64,000 bases of DNA from Enoplosus armatus. Lineage: Eukaryota; Chordata; Actinopteri; Centrarchiformes; Enoplosidae. The position numbers and the translations under genes are program-made. The stretch lies in NCBI RefSeq assembly GCF_043641665.1, contig NC_092193.1:23537883-23601882 (forward strand), given 5' to 3'. Each line of letters starts with the position of its first letter. Position 1 is the stretch's first letter. Of this stretch, positions 1-10,217 are shown in pieces. The notes under the pieces are model-generated. The model made no database searches. It was not told where the DNA came from and saw only the letters and a program-made list of their open reading frames with translations.

Positions 1-1008
1 ACATGTTATGTCTACATCCTGATTAAGGAGGCGTTGCTTTGTGTGTTTCTTTAAATCCCTTGTGTGTGTGTGTGTGTGTGTGCGTGTGGTTTTTTTCTTC
101 TTCTGCCATTTTCAGGCTCCACCCAGTGAATGGCAGTATTTGTCCTTTTAGTGCTTGCTGTGCCATTAGCTCCAGCCCCTACAAAGAGCCCGGGGTGACC
201 TGGCCGGCGCTCTTCCTTTCTCATGGCCCATGGTCCCGCATTGTGAATGGGCGTGCGGGCCTTTCTTCTGGGACCTTCGGCCAGTATTGTGAATGGGGTG
301 CAGTGGCTGATTTAAAGCTTGTGGTCAGCGAAGCAGGTGAAGGTCGGGGCAGCAGAGGTCAGCCCCGGAACATCTGATTTACTTCAATATGCCTGCAGTC
401 ACATAGATGGAGCTGTAATGAGCTTTAGGACTGAGGCAAGTCTGCCAGGGCAGCCAGCACACTGTCACACAGACATGATGTAGAGCTCTCAGGGGCAGCG
501 AGGCTGTTTTGTAAACTGGAAAAAGTCAAGTCATTTAAAGGGTCAGCTCCCCCACATAACAAAACACACACATGTCCATTCCTCTAGTGGTCAATCTACC
601 CAGGGTTTCTTTGGAACTTTCTACAGAAGAAAGACCTCCATTTTAAAAGAGGTTAGATAGTGTTAGGGTAAAGGGAAAAAAAAAACCCAATATGATTCAT
701 AATTTGGGGGAATCAACCCTTTCAGATGATTTGTTACGTTGCTCCACCTTACAAAGAAGCACAACAATTGTACTCAGTGGCTCAAAGAATGGCAATAAAT
801 CCTCGCAAACTCATTTGAATCGCTATTTGCGGCGTCTTCAAACCATGACGTTACAACGTTCCTGTTGTGTCTTTAGGCTCTGGATTGCTTACTTCTAGTA
901 CACGGTAAAGTAGCACTGATTTCGTGTACACTACCTCGCAAAATGTCGCAACATTAGTCAACATATGTACTTTACAACGTTTGCTACACCTTGGGGAATA
1001 GAGGGCTG
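1..1008. other. Intergenic or intronic DNA, no gene seen
   Basis: No exon, RNA gene or convincing promoter was recognised. A (TG)n microsatellite lies at about 60-82. The open frames here are short, lack family motifs and run through the TG tract, so they are treated as chance frames. Confidence 0.6.
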
Positions 1009-2256
1009 CAGGAATGAGTCCTAAAACTCGGAAATGAGTTCGCATTTTTACCCTTCCGGTTCCCTCGTCTGGCAGTCAGTGTTTTTTTTTTTGTGGAGGT
1101 GTTTGGTTAGATGCTTGAAATAAGGTATGTGTTTAACACAAGCTTAGGAGATTTAAACGCTTTGTTCTACGGCATGGGTCACTAACAGGCGAACCGCGGT
1201 CCGAGTCCGGACCCAGACGCCGTCCTATACGGACCCGGACCTATAATCAATAAATTATTAAGGGATTTTAAATTTTGACGGGGCGCTCCTATTTTAGCCG
1301 GCGCAGCTTTTCTAGTCTTTGCGGCGCTGGTTTAGCGGCTCAAGAAACTCACAGACCAATTGCATATGAGTTACGCCAGCCCACGTGACGCTACTCAGCC
1401 ACTCAAATCTGTGCATTCCAGGCGATAAACATTGCGACTCTGAATACAGAGAGACGAGCGAGCGGGAGGGAGAGAAGACACATTTATTGTGAAATTGGTT
1501 GAGACTGTCAGTCAAGATGTGAAACAGTTAACAAAGAAAAAGAGAAACTCAAACTGCTGCTACACTTTATTTTGTTTTTCTAAAATTTTAAGATGCACAA
1601 TTTTTCTTTATTTTATTTTTAAATGCAGCCCTTCTTTACTTAATGAGAGAAGAACATTATACATATCTACAGTATTATATATCTGTATAGTTCAATGTTA
1701 AGTGACAATGAATATTGTCAAAATGTTTTTGAATTGTACTTTCTTTATTTGATTTGACAGTCAGTTGTTGATTACATGCAGACGTTGATACAACTACTAG
1801 GCTACTTCAATATATATCACATAAAAATCACAACGCAAGTTAGACATTATGATGTTCCGGACCTTTGCTTGAGGAAATTTTCTCTAACTGGACCTCTTCG
1901 AACTTTAGTTGAATACCCCTGTTCTACGGCATAAATTACGTCAGTAAATACCTCACTTGTAAATTTTGAAGCTTTTACATGTCTTAAAAGTGGCTAGATG
2001 AGACTACAGAGGTTGTTGCTGACATTGAACGTCGTCATGCCGAACGCGGAGAGTCATCTACTCATGAGTCCGCCTTTACAGTTACAGCCTATATCACACA
2101 TAAGTGATGTTCATTAGTGACGATTGTCTTGCTGAATAAAATGTTTAAATATCATAAGCAGAGCTTATTTTCTGGATGGAAAAATCCATTGGCTTTTCTG
2201 TCTGAGGGAACCAACTTCCGGGTTTGCCTGCAAAAACACGTCATCCTGGCAACACT
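1009..2256 (+). mobile_element. Old dispersed repeat (family A), split by a hAT insertion
   Basis: The stretches 1009-1172 and 1922-about 2256 match, in the same order, the reverse complement of about 21590-22190. Shared landmarks are an outer CTGCAGGAATGAGTCC end, an 'acttccggtt' block, a 'gcttgaaataag' block, 'actacagaggttgt' and, at the far end, 'agcttattttct' followed by 'cgtcatcc'. The two outer ends are weakly inverted (CTGCAGGAATGA versus CTGCAGGGATGA in the 21.6-kb copy), which suggests a non-autonomous DNA transposon; no superfamily can be named. The copy here is interrupted at 1173-1921. Borders of the family are approximate. Confidence 0.65.
1173..1921. mobile_element. Non-autonomous hAT-type DNA transposon, 749 bp, with 8-bp TSD
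   Basis: The element is bounded by a perfect 8-bp direct repeat, TTCTACGG, at 1165-1172 and 1922-1929. Eight-base target duplications are the hallmark of the hAT superfamily. The left end begins CATGGGTCACTAAC and the right end, read from the other strand, begins CAGGGGTATTCAAC: short imperfect inverted termini starting with CA, also typical of hAT. No transposase frame is present (the longest open frame is about 70 codons), so it is non-autonomous. It sits inside family A. The copy of that repeat at about 22.06 kb carries one copy of the target region and no insertion, which confirms both borders. Confidence 0.82.
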
Positions 2257-2853
2257 TTGTTAGTGTTGCATAATCTGCCTTCAGACTACACCAGCGTTTA
2301 AATATTATAGTATACGATGGTGCAGTTAGATTTGTCAGAGACGGCTCTGCTGTTTGAGGGAGCTCTCTGTGGATCTGAGCAGTAAAAAGGATTCTGCTGG
2401 AGAACTGATCCCACAACCCCCCCACACCACCCCCCACCCTTTAACAAACACACATGAACATTAGATACCAAAACAGCTTAGTGCAAGCTGTAATAGTGAC
2501 AAGTGTGAAGTTGCAATAGCTGCGCCGTACACCTGTATGAATATAATTGGACGTTAGTCAGCTGGTAGCCAAACAGCTCATCAATCTGGATCAGCTGGAT
2601 GTCCTAACTTGCGGCAGGCATATTTGCATCGAAGGCTAACTTGTGTCCGAATATCCAGCCAACGATGAGAATAATCCCAGTGAAGGCCGTGGTGTGGGAG
2701 GAATTCCCATCACCTTCTTGTCACATTATCAACTGGAGTGAAAGCATGCGCTAAAAAGGCTTTGAGTGCCACTGGGGTGTTGACTGTGAGTGTGTGAGGG
2801 TAATTGTGACTCCATTTGTGTATGCTTATGCGTGCATGGAAGTGTGCTCGTGG

Positions 2854-2891
<38 letters not shown>

Positions 2892-3895
2892 GTGAGTGAA
2901 TGAATAGCAGCCTGGGCTGTCACATTAGCTACGGTTGGGAGTGTTAGTGGGCATTTCTCTGTCACTGTGTGTTTTGGTCTGGCTGAGACAAGCCTGTCAG
3001 AGTGAGACCCTCAGTTCTCTTTCTCAGTCTGAGAGGACAGAAGAGAAAGAGGGGAGTCAAAATGGAGGAAGAAAGAGAGACAGACCTCCTGCTCGTCCGG
3101 TCCCTGGTGTGCTTTGTGCATGGAGACAAGACAGTAAATGTGTAGGTGTTTGTCACAGACAATAGGCTGCAAGCAGCATCATCTGCCCGCTCAGTTACAA
3201 ACCTACAGCTGCCACACGCTCAAATGATTGGCCGGTACCACTCACTGAGCCCTTCATTTGCCGATTGCCAACGCAACTCTGATAAACTGATGAAGTCTAA
3301 AGGCACGATCTGTGATGTAAAGACAGGAATGGAAACACTGTGTTATTTGGGCCCTCACTCGCTGGAGCAAGCAGGCCCGTATTTGTTGTTCATGGTGACT
3401 TGTGGAACACACAGAATGCTGCTTTTCCATCTGACAAAACACACAAGACACTGTAAAGAAGCAGTGTTCCCCAAACAAGCAGTTTATTAGTCCAGCTAAC
3501 CCATGAGAGCAATGTCAGAACATTAAAGGCACCCGGTGGAGTTTTCAACCACTAGCAGCGCTATGGAGCCATGATTTGATCAGTGGGTACCAAAGGTAAT
3601 TTCCACTGGGGGCCCACTTTAAATGAATACATTTATTCCTTTGTCTTTTCGAGTTTCAGTTTGATGTACTCACTAGTCATTTCATTTAGATTTAGATCTG
3701 CCATCCAATACAGTGTCAAGTGTCTATCAACATTTGTGCATTGATAAAACAGCAAATACATAGCATTTCTGTTCACCATCAGTAGACATTGACAATCTGT
3801 TGATCATTTAGTAATCAATTTCAGTTTTTGACATCATTGTGTGCTAATGGAAATATTGTCCTGATGGTGCTACAAAAAAGGTTAGAGAGGCTAGC
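2257..3895. other. Non-coding stretch with TG microsatellite
   Basis: No gene recognised. A (TG)n tract lies at about 2858-2889 and a C-rich patch at 2417-2440. The 114-codon plus-strand frame at 3146-3490 and its minus-strand shadow have no recognisable motif, no splice context and ordinary base composition. They are not called as genes. Confidence 0.55.
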
Positions 3896-4545
3896 TTTAA
3901 CAGCAGGGACCCTGGCTCCCCCCATCAGCATGTGTCCTTGTGCAAGACACTGAACCCAAAGTTGCTCCCGATGGAGGCCAGCACCTTGCACGGCAGCTCG
4001 GTCGCCATCGGTGTGTGCGAGTCTCGCGTTTACCTTTGACCTTTTCCAAAAGTGAAGATGCTGTGCAGAATTCAATTTTCAATTCAGTTTCATTTGTATA
4101 GCGCTAAATCACAACAAAGGTAATCTCATGACACTTTAGAGTAGGTCTACTCTTTATAATACTACAACAGAGACCCAAAAGTTCCCACCATGATCAAGCA
4201 CTCAGGCGACAGTGGCAAGGAAAAACTTCCTTTTAAGAGGCAGAAACCTCGAGCAGACTCTAGGTGGGCGGTCATCTGCTTTGACCGGTTGGGTTGGAGA
4301 GAGATAGAAAGAGAGATTTGTAACTTTAGAATCTGGCCGTCAACCAGTTCATGGTACATTTAGATCGATCCAGGGGTCCGCTTGTCGATGTAATCGCCTC
4401 TTTAATGTTAAAGCCGGACTTCAATGGGGCCACAGTGACGAGTCAGACTCTTCCTCCAAGGTGTGACGTTGGTTATATCTATGTACTCAGTTGCCAGTTT
4501 GTTCGGTCCACCTTCACTAAAACGAATGCAGTTTAATCCAACAGT
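3896..4545 (-). mobile_element. Fragment of hAT family also present at 32.9 kb, interrupted by a LINE tail
   Basis: Read on the minus strand, about 4315-4405 matches 32920-33000 (shared 'cggacccctggat' and 'gatctaaatgtacc') and about 4018-4078 matches 33030-33070 (shared 'aggtcaaaggtaaacg'). Between them lies a separate repeat, 4080-4314, that is absent from the 32.9-kb copy. The stretch 3896-4017 contains a dispersed block ('tgaacccaaagttgctccc', 'aggccagcaccttgca') that recurs at about 46486-46550. No transposase frame survives. Confidence 0.6.
4080..4314 (-). repeat. LINE 3'-end repeat (family E), antisense copy
   Basis: One of at least five copies of a dispersed unit. Others are at about 13270-13480, 14140-14212, 17697-17905 and 53930-54092. 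In the sense direction it runs from a 'cctctagcaccaac'-like internal part through 'cctcttaaaaggaag', 'gggtctctgt', 'gtcatgagatga' and 'gatttggcgctata' to an AATAAA-like signal and an ATTGA-rich short-repeat tail. An AATAAA followed by a short tandem tail is typical of the 3' end of fish non-LTR retrotransposons. This copy is on the minus strand and its tail abuts 4080. Confidence 0.65.
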
Positions 4546-5744
4546 CCTGCAATAAGTCATTCGAATGTTCAGTGTTTTTTTCCCGGTTCATGTGTTGACT
4601 CAGCCGTATGATATTTTGGATGCTGTCGTTTGTGCTGCTGTTGCATGATCCTAGGACTGACTGCATTTGTCTAAGCTAGGTGTACCTGACCAACTGGTCA
4701 TTGAGTGTATAAATGCTACATGTTAGCCTCGCAGAAGTCACCTTAGTCCCCTCCACTTAATATTGGTGGGACCATTTCATGGATGAGTTCTGTAATCTGC
4801 TTGATGAGGTTTTATCCCACTCATGCAGCAGCTTTTTCGATGTTTAACTGATTTTTTTATGGAATAAACGATCGTGCATTATCAGCCACGCTGAAACAAC
4901 TGCATCATATTCAACAATTGTCAGACGACAGATTTGAAAGTCTTCCCAGCTCCTTCCTACTCAGTAGGCGTAGTTTTCCCATCTGATCTGGATCAGGTTC
5001 CTAATCGAATGACAGCTTCTACTTCCTTTTCCTGTCCAGGTGTTTCAATATAACGACACTCATTAAATAATAAGGGAAACCGTACTGCATCATGGCTGAA
5101 CATGACAGTTAATTATTTCTTTTTAGCCATGTGTTGTGCTGAGGCCCTAAGATCCTCCAGCGTGCATCCACATTCCTGATGTCGGTAGTAAGTGTTGGTT
5201 TGGCCGCCCTGATGAATGCACTTCATTGTTGACTCTGCGCTAAACCAGCAGTTGCACATTTACTAAAAATCAATAGTGACGGGAGCCGTGTGTGCGTGCA
5301 GCCCGTGTCTGTTCTCCCCCTTTGTCCGATAGCACTAATGCTGCGATCTGAGGCTGCGAGGCGCTGCTGATTAAGCTTTCAAGAGATGGACAGACTTTAA
5401 CCTTCCTGTCCCCGGGGTGATGGGCGACAATGTTAACACTGGACTCTGGCACATTTCTCCGCCTCAGATGGAGGAAGATGGATGTCATCTTCCTACAACG
5501 ATAGCGCTGGGGAGTGCGGATGAGGCGGACGCAGCCGTATATGCTGGATGTGTCGATTGGCCAGTGCGTCACACGCTTCAAATATCTGCCTCGCTTCTTG
5601 ACAGCTCATGCTGCTTTTTTGGTGTCAGCTTCGTCATGCATAAAAAAAATATTGCATTCGACATAGTTGCAGTATCAACACTAAAATACACACAAAGCAA
5701 GTTTATAATGGTAACAGATGAATGTGGCCACTGACCATTAACAA
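4546..5744. other. Non-coding stretch, nothing recognised
   Basis: No exon-like segment, RNA gene or repeat with a second copy in this window was found. The overlapping frames of about 103-105 codons near 5270-5734 lie on opposite strands of the same slightly GC-rich patch and have no family signature. Confidence 0.5.
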
Positions 5745-6105
5745 AGTTAAACCTGCAGTAACTGATTTATATTCATTAGAGGCAGCAGGACAAGCCATAA
5801 GCACAATATTGACAGGTGGCCACCTTTTAAATTGATATGGCAAAGTTGTCAGCTGCCTATTTCCACATCCAGCAGTTACAGAGCAACACGATCCTTCACG
5901 TGGAGTGGTGTTTGCGTCATCCGGTGAAAGTCAGTCTAACATTGTCTGTCTTTTTAGCTCTGTTTTTGGTCTCCACCAACTCCTGAGAGAAATGCCTGGC
6001 TCGTTAGCTGCTAAATGCTCCGTTATGTTCACCAGCTAGTTCTATAACTGTGTCTGTCTGCTGTTTGCTGCTGAGCAGGTCGTGCGCAGTGGGTTCATCA
6101 GAGCT
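5745..6105 (+). repeat. Dispersed repeat (family P), copy 1
   Basis: Matches about 51412-51690 and, in part, 53866-53935. Shared blocks are 'aacctgcagtaac', 'cagcagttacagagc', 'gatccttcacgtggagt', 'accaactcctgag', 'tagctgctaaatgctcc' and 'atgttcaccagctagt'. There is no open frame and no terminal repeat that I could define. It is probably a MITE or SINE-like element of a fish-specific family; borders are approximate. Confidence 0.65.
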
Positions 6106-7458
6106 CGAGCCACTTAAAACTGCCGCTTTGTCCCGCTACCCTTCAAAATAAGTTTCTCTCCTGACGTGTTCAATGTTTATCATCACGGCTGTAGGAGAAC
6201 TTTGCCTCCAGCTCTAGCAATGCAGTTGTTGTTGTACAATTACAATTACATATTTTGGTCAGCTCGTCTCTCGTCATGCAGCGTATTGTTAGAATTACAT
6301 ACGGGTTTCATTCATCCGTGTTTTTTTTTTGTTGGTGTGGGTTGTTGCACGGCACACCGCTAAAAGGTATAGATAAATGGAGACAGTTCATTTATAGTCG
6401 TTCTGACGGATGACCGATCAATATCAAACTATCCAACATATATTTAATAAAATTCAGCATTTCTGTCAGGTAAAGTCAGTCAGTGCTCATCACCAGGGTC
6501 AGCACGTAGTACCTGCAAAGAACAATAATATATCATTACCTGTTTTTGCTTTAGCCATTGCAATTGTGTTGCGGTTAAAAGAAGTATTCACATCCAGCTA
6601 TGGGCTCTAGTTGCCTCAAAGCCTTGTGCTGAGGCCCTGCAGACACTGACCACTTCTTTGAATATAGCACCTAGTACTAAAGCCTATATTGTCCTCCGGA
6701 GGATGATTAGTGATTACAGAGATTTTGAAGGATGTGCATGTTTACTCTTAACACTTCAGAAAGAGCCACTTAAGCCAACTCGAAAGGCAGGTCTCTATTT
6801 AAACTCAAGGGAGGGAAGGCAGGGCAGTGATTATCGAACAGGCCTTTAAGTACCATTGTTGTAAAAGAAATATAGTGGCTAGATTGAAGACGTATGTATC
6901 TGTTGTTGTGTATAGAGGCTGAGAGGCCCATCATTAGGACTGGACACAAAAGTCCAACACAATACTGTGTGGAAACGTAGCCCAGAGATAGACCGGAGCT
7001 AAAAGACTGCACCTGCTTGTCTTTCTGCACCTTACAGAGCAGTTCATGTGCTATCAGTCTACCAAAGATATAACAGCCAGCACCGTAAAGACATGGCGAC
7101 ATGGCTCTATGGATGGCAAAGGTGGTTGGTCCACCACTTTGGACCAAAATTAAAGTATCTCAATAGGTATTGGGTGCACTGCCATGGGATTTGGTTGACA
7201 TTCATGTCCATGGACGAATCCAGACTTTTGGTGATCCCCCTGTCTCTTTCAGCGAGATACCTCCACATCTACGAGAGGGATTTTCACCAGATTTTGGTGA
7301 TCTTCTGACAGAACAGATGCAGCTTCTGCAGGTCACGTAACAGCTTGTGTTTCACTTGTGCTTTACGAGCACAACTGTGACCCAGAGTATCTTTTCAGGC
7401 ACACTCACAGATAAAGGGATATTCTAGCTGTGGTTTGGCTTCACACTGGGAGACACCC

Positions 7459-7497
<39 letters not shown>

Positions 7498-8540
7498 ACA
7501 CCAAACACCACTTGCTCCATTGATCAAAGTCACTAAAATAATGACAAAAAAAAACACACTTTCCAACCCATCTTTCACACTTCAGGCCATGCCACCCTGC
7601 CACGGTGTGAAACCTGGACGCTGAACTTTGCCTTTCCAGTCAAAGGACTAATATAAAAACTGTGGGGGGGGGCAGAAGCACTACAATTGAAATGGTGTGT
7701 GGATGGGGTGGGGTGGGGTGGGGGGTTATTCGACAAAACATGGCAGGCGATTGAAGTGACCTTGAAGGGGGAAGGTCTTTATTAGCAAGACGTCAACAGC
7801 AAGGGGGCCTCCACCAACAGGCTGCAGCCAGCATCTGCTTCTGTACCATTAACTCTGCTAACACTCATCTCACCATTTATCCACTTGTCCGTTTGTCCGT
7901 CCATCCATCCCACCTTCCATCCGTTCAGCGTGACCGTCCGTGCATCCATCACTTTGTAATAAGTAGAGAGGTTCTATCAGTGAGAATAGCACTATTAATC
8001 TCAAACCATGATGAAACATCATGTTCACTGCACGCCCATTTTGATGGGTAAATTGCCTATTAGTATTGTGTTGATTGCTGTCGCATTCTAACTCCTGAAT
8101 TCCACTTCTGTGCGCCGGGCCGTGAGGGTAAAGTGCTCTCTGTGTGTCTTGATATTTTCCCTTCATTCAACCTCCCAACTACCTCTCTTTGTAGTACGGC
8201 TATTATTGTCCCTTAATAGACTACTCAAATGTTTAGCCTTTGGGTTTTCTGACAGGTGCCTCTGAAGAGGTGTTCTAAAACAGCGGTTCCACAAATAGGG
8301 TCAAGGAACGCCCAAGTAAGGCTCCGGCGTTGTCTCCTCTCATGACCCGTTTAATGTGAAAATTCAATGTTAAATCAAAAACAACATTAATCCATCCTGG
8401 TTTGTGTGTGTGTGTGTGTGTGTGTGTGGGGGGGGGGGGGGGGTAAATCTGAGGTCTCTGGGGCTCTGTGTTCAAATTTTTGACATCTCAAGCATAAAGA
8501 TTGCTGCTGACCACTGGCCTAATAGGTGGTCATTGGAGTA
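6106..8540. other. Non-coding stretch with CA/TG and poly-G tracts
   Basis: No gene recognised. It holds a (CA)n tract at about 7460-7500, a GGGGT-type minisatellite patch at 7700-7722, a 'tccgtccatccatcc' simple patch near 7887-7910, and a (TG)n tract at 8403-8427 followed directly by 16 G at 8428-8443. The 125-codon minus frame at 6770-7147 shows no domain or signal features. Confidence 0.55.
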
Positions 8541-8544
8541 TTGA

Positions 8545-8935
8545 GAGACCCTTAAAGAAATAGTTCTATATTTTTGGAAAATATGCTTATTTGCATTCTG
8601 GCGGAAAGTGAGACGAGAAGGTCGATGCCGGTCGTATTTATCTGTCACCTGGCAGCTGCTCAAAGCCAAGAAATAGTCCGGCACAGAAACCCCCTGCAAA
8701 ACTTTATCACACTTTGGTTTTTGTATGGAGTCGACAGATTAGATATGACGTGTTAATTAGTCAGCTTTAGCAGTGCTGGAAGGCTGGTTTTGTTACCTTT
8801 GGACAGAGTCAGCTAGCCTAGTTTCCCCTTGTTTACAATCTTGGTGCTAAGTTAAGCTAGCCAGCTGCTGTATCCTGACAGAAAGTGAAAGTGGGCTCAA
8901 TCTTCTCATCGAACCATCCGCCAGTGTTTCTTTTT
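8545..8935. repeat. Probable dispersed fish repeat (family Q)
   Basis: Begins with 'aaagaaatagttctatattt' and contains 'tatttgcattctggc', 'caagaaatagtccggca', 'cctttggacagagtcagctagc' and 'taagttaagctagcc'. I recognise this layout from a widespread percomorph interspersed repeat, but no second copy lies in this window, so the assignment rests on memory of the family. No coding capacity. Confidence 0.4.
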
Positions 8936-10160
8936 TTTTGTGTGTGTTGCGTCTTTCAAAGACTTCTTGAAGTTCCCAACCCCATAGACCACCAGGTTAT
9001 ATACTACAATCCTGAAATGTTAGAACATTGAAAATAAATTCAACTTAGCTTATACACTTCAATGTACAGGCTACTCTAAAGATTAGAGTATAATATATCA
9101 GACTATACCCTAATCACTTGCCAAACAGTAGTTACATTTGAAGTAAGTGAATAATGTAATAATATGTTTATGCTGAATTAAAACAAAATGTCTTTCCAAA
9201 ATTCGTTCTCTAATCATCAGCTATTATTTTTTATTTTCATGAAAAGATTAGCGTGTTTCTTGTTTTCTAATCAATGTAACCCATAGCGCAAACAAAGCTG
9301 AGGTTGTTACTGGTGCTGAGGATGCCATCCATATAGTCTCCTAGCAAGAGCCGGGGGGTCAGGTCAGGACATTTGTGTGGTGAAGAGGCCTCTTTTAGTC
9401 TTTCAACGATGCCTTTGTGTGTGTTTGCAAATGGGGGGGGGGGGGGGGGGGGGGGGCATGTGTGGATAAGTGACGACTCTACTCAAGCACTGGTGTCGGA
9501 CATGTCCTAGAAACGGCGGCAAAGAAGATTCTAGATAATGTCAAGATAAAATGAAAAATAAAATGGGGAGTCTACAACTATTGTTTGATGATGCATGAAA
9601 CGAAATCACGGCCATAATAATTCTCTAAACACAGATGCACGAAACTGGTCAAGGTAACTACAGAGGAAGGTTTTGACACACCAACAGAGGATGTGGCAGC
9701 ACTGTTAATCGTTACGGTAGTCTCTGTTGATATTGGCTTCCAACAGTTTCACTTCACTGTTGTATTCTTAGGGCTAAAGCTGGTTGGGTGTCACGTTAAC
9801 AACTGATTGATTTTCATATGTATTCAAATATTCAACCAATGTAGAGTTTTGAAGGCCGGTGGACTGACTGACAGAATGCGTTTTTGAAGTGAACTTATCC
9901 TTTAACCATAACCATAACCACCCCTAACCTTAACTGTACCATAGTTTGATATTGTGGAAGAAGACTTTTGGCTTTTGAACGTTGATGATCCTCAGCTGGG
10001 TCTGTTTCAGGTAATGACAGATAAATAACAGCCTTGCAATTTGTCGTAGTTTCTAGATAATACATTTGGATCTTCCTTTGTGAAAATAGAACACACAAGT
10101 GCAGCACAGACCGGACAACCAAATCACGACCTAACAGCTCTCTAACTGCTGCCATGAGAG
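8936..10160. other. Non-coding stretch with a 24-base poly-G run
   Basis: AT-rich in 9000-9260. A pure run of 24 G lies at 9433-9456. No exon or repeat copy was recognised. Confidence 0.55.
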
Positions 10161-10162
10161 CA

Positions 10163-10217
10163 CCGTCCTAAGGGACGGCGAAAGTTGGGGTCCGGCCTGA
10201 GGGACCCCGACTTTCGC
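10163..10217. other. Double hairpin (two adjacent inverted repeats)
   Basis: The first stem is CCGTCC at 163-168 paired with GGACGG at 173-178 (loop TAAG, offsets from 10000). The second stem pairs 10178-10193 with 10202-10217: 16 pairs with one G-T wobble and an 8-base loop at 10194-10201. The two stems share base 10178, so they abut exactly. It lies outside any gene recognised here. It could be the end of a foldback element or a structured RNA; no family is assigned. Confidence 0.6.
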
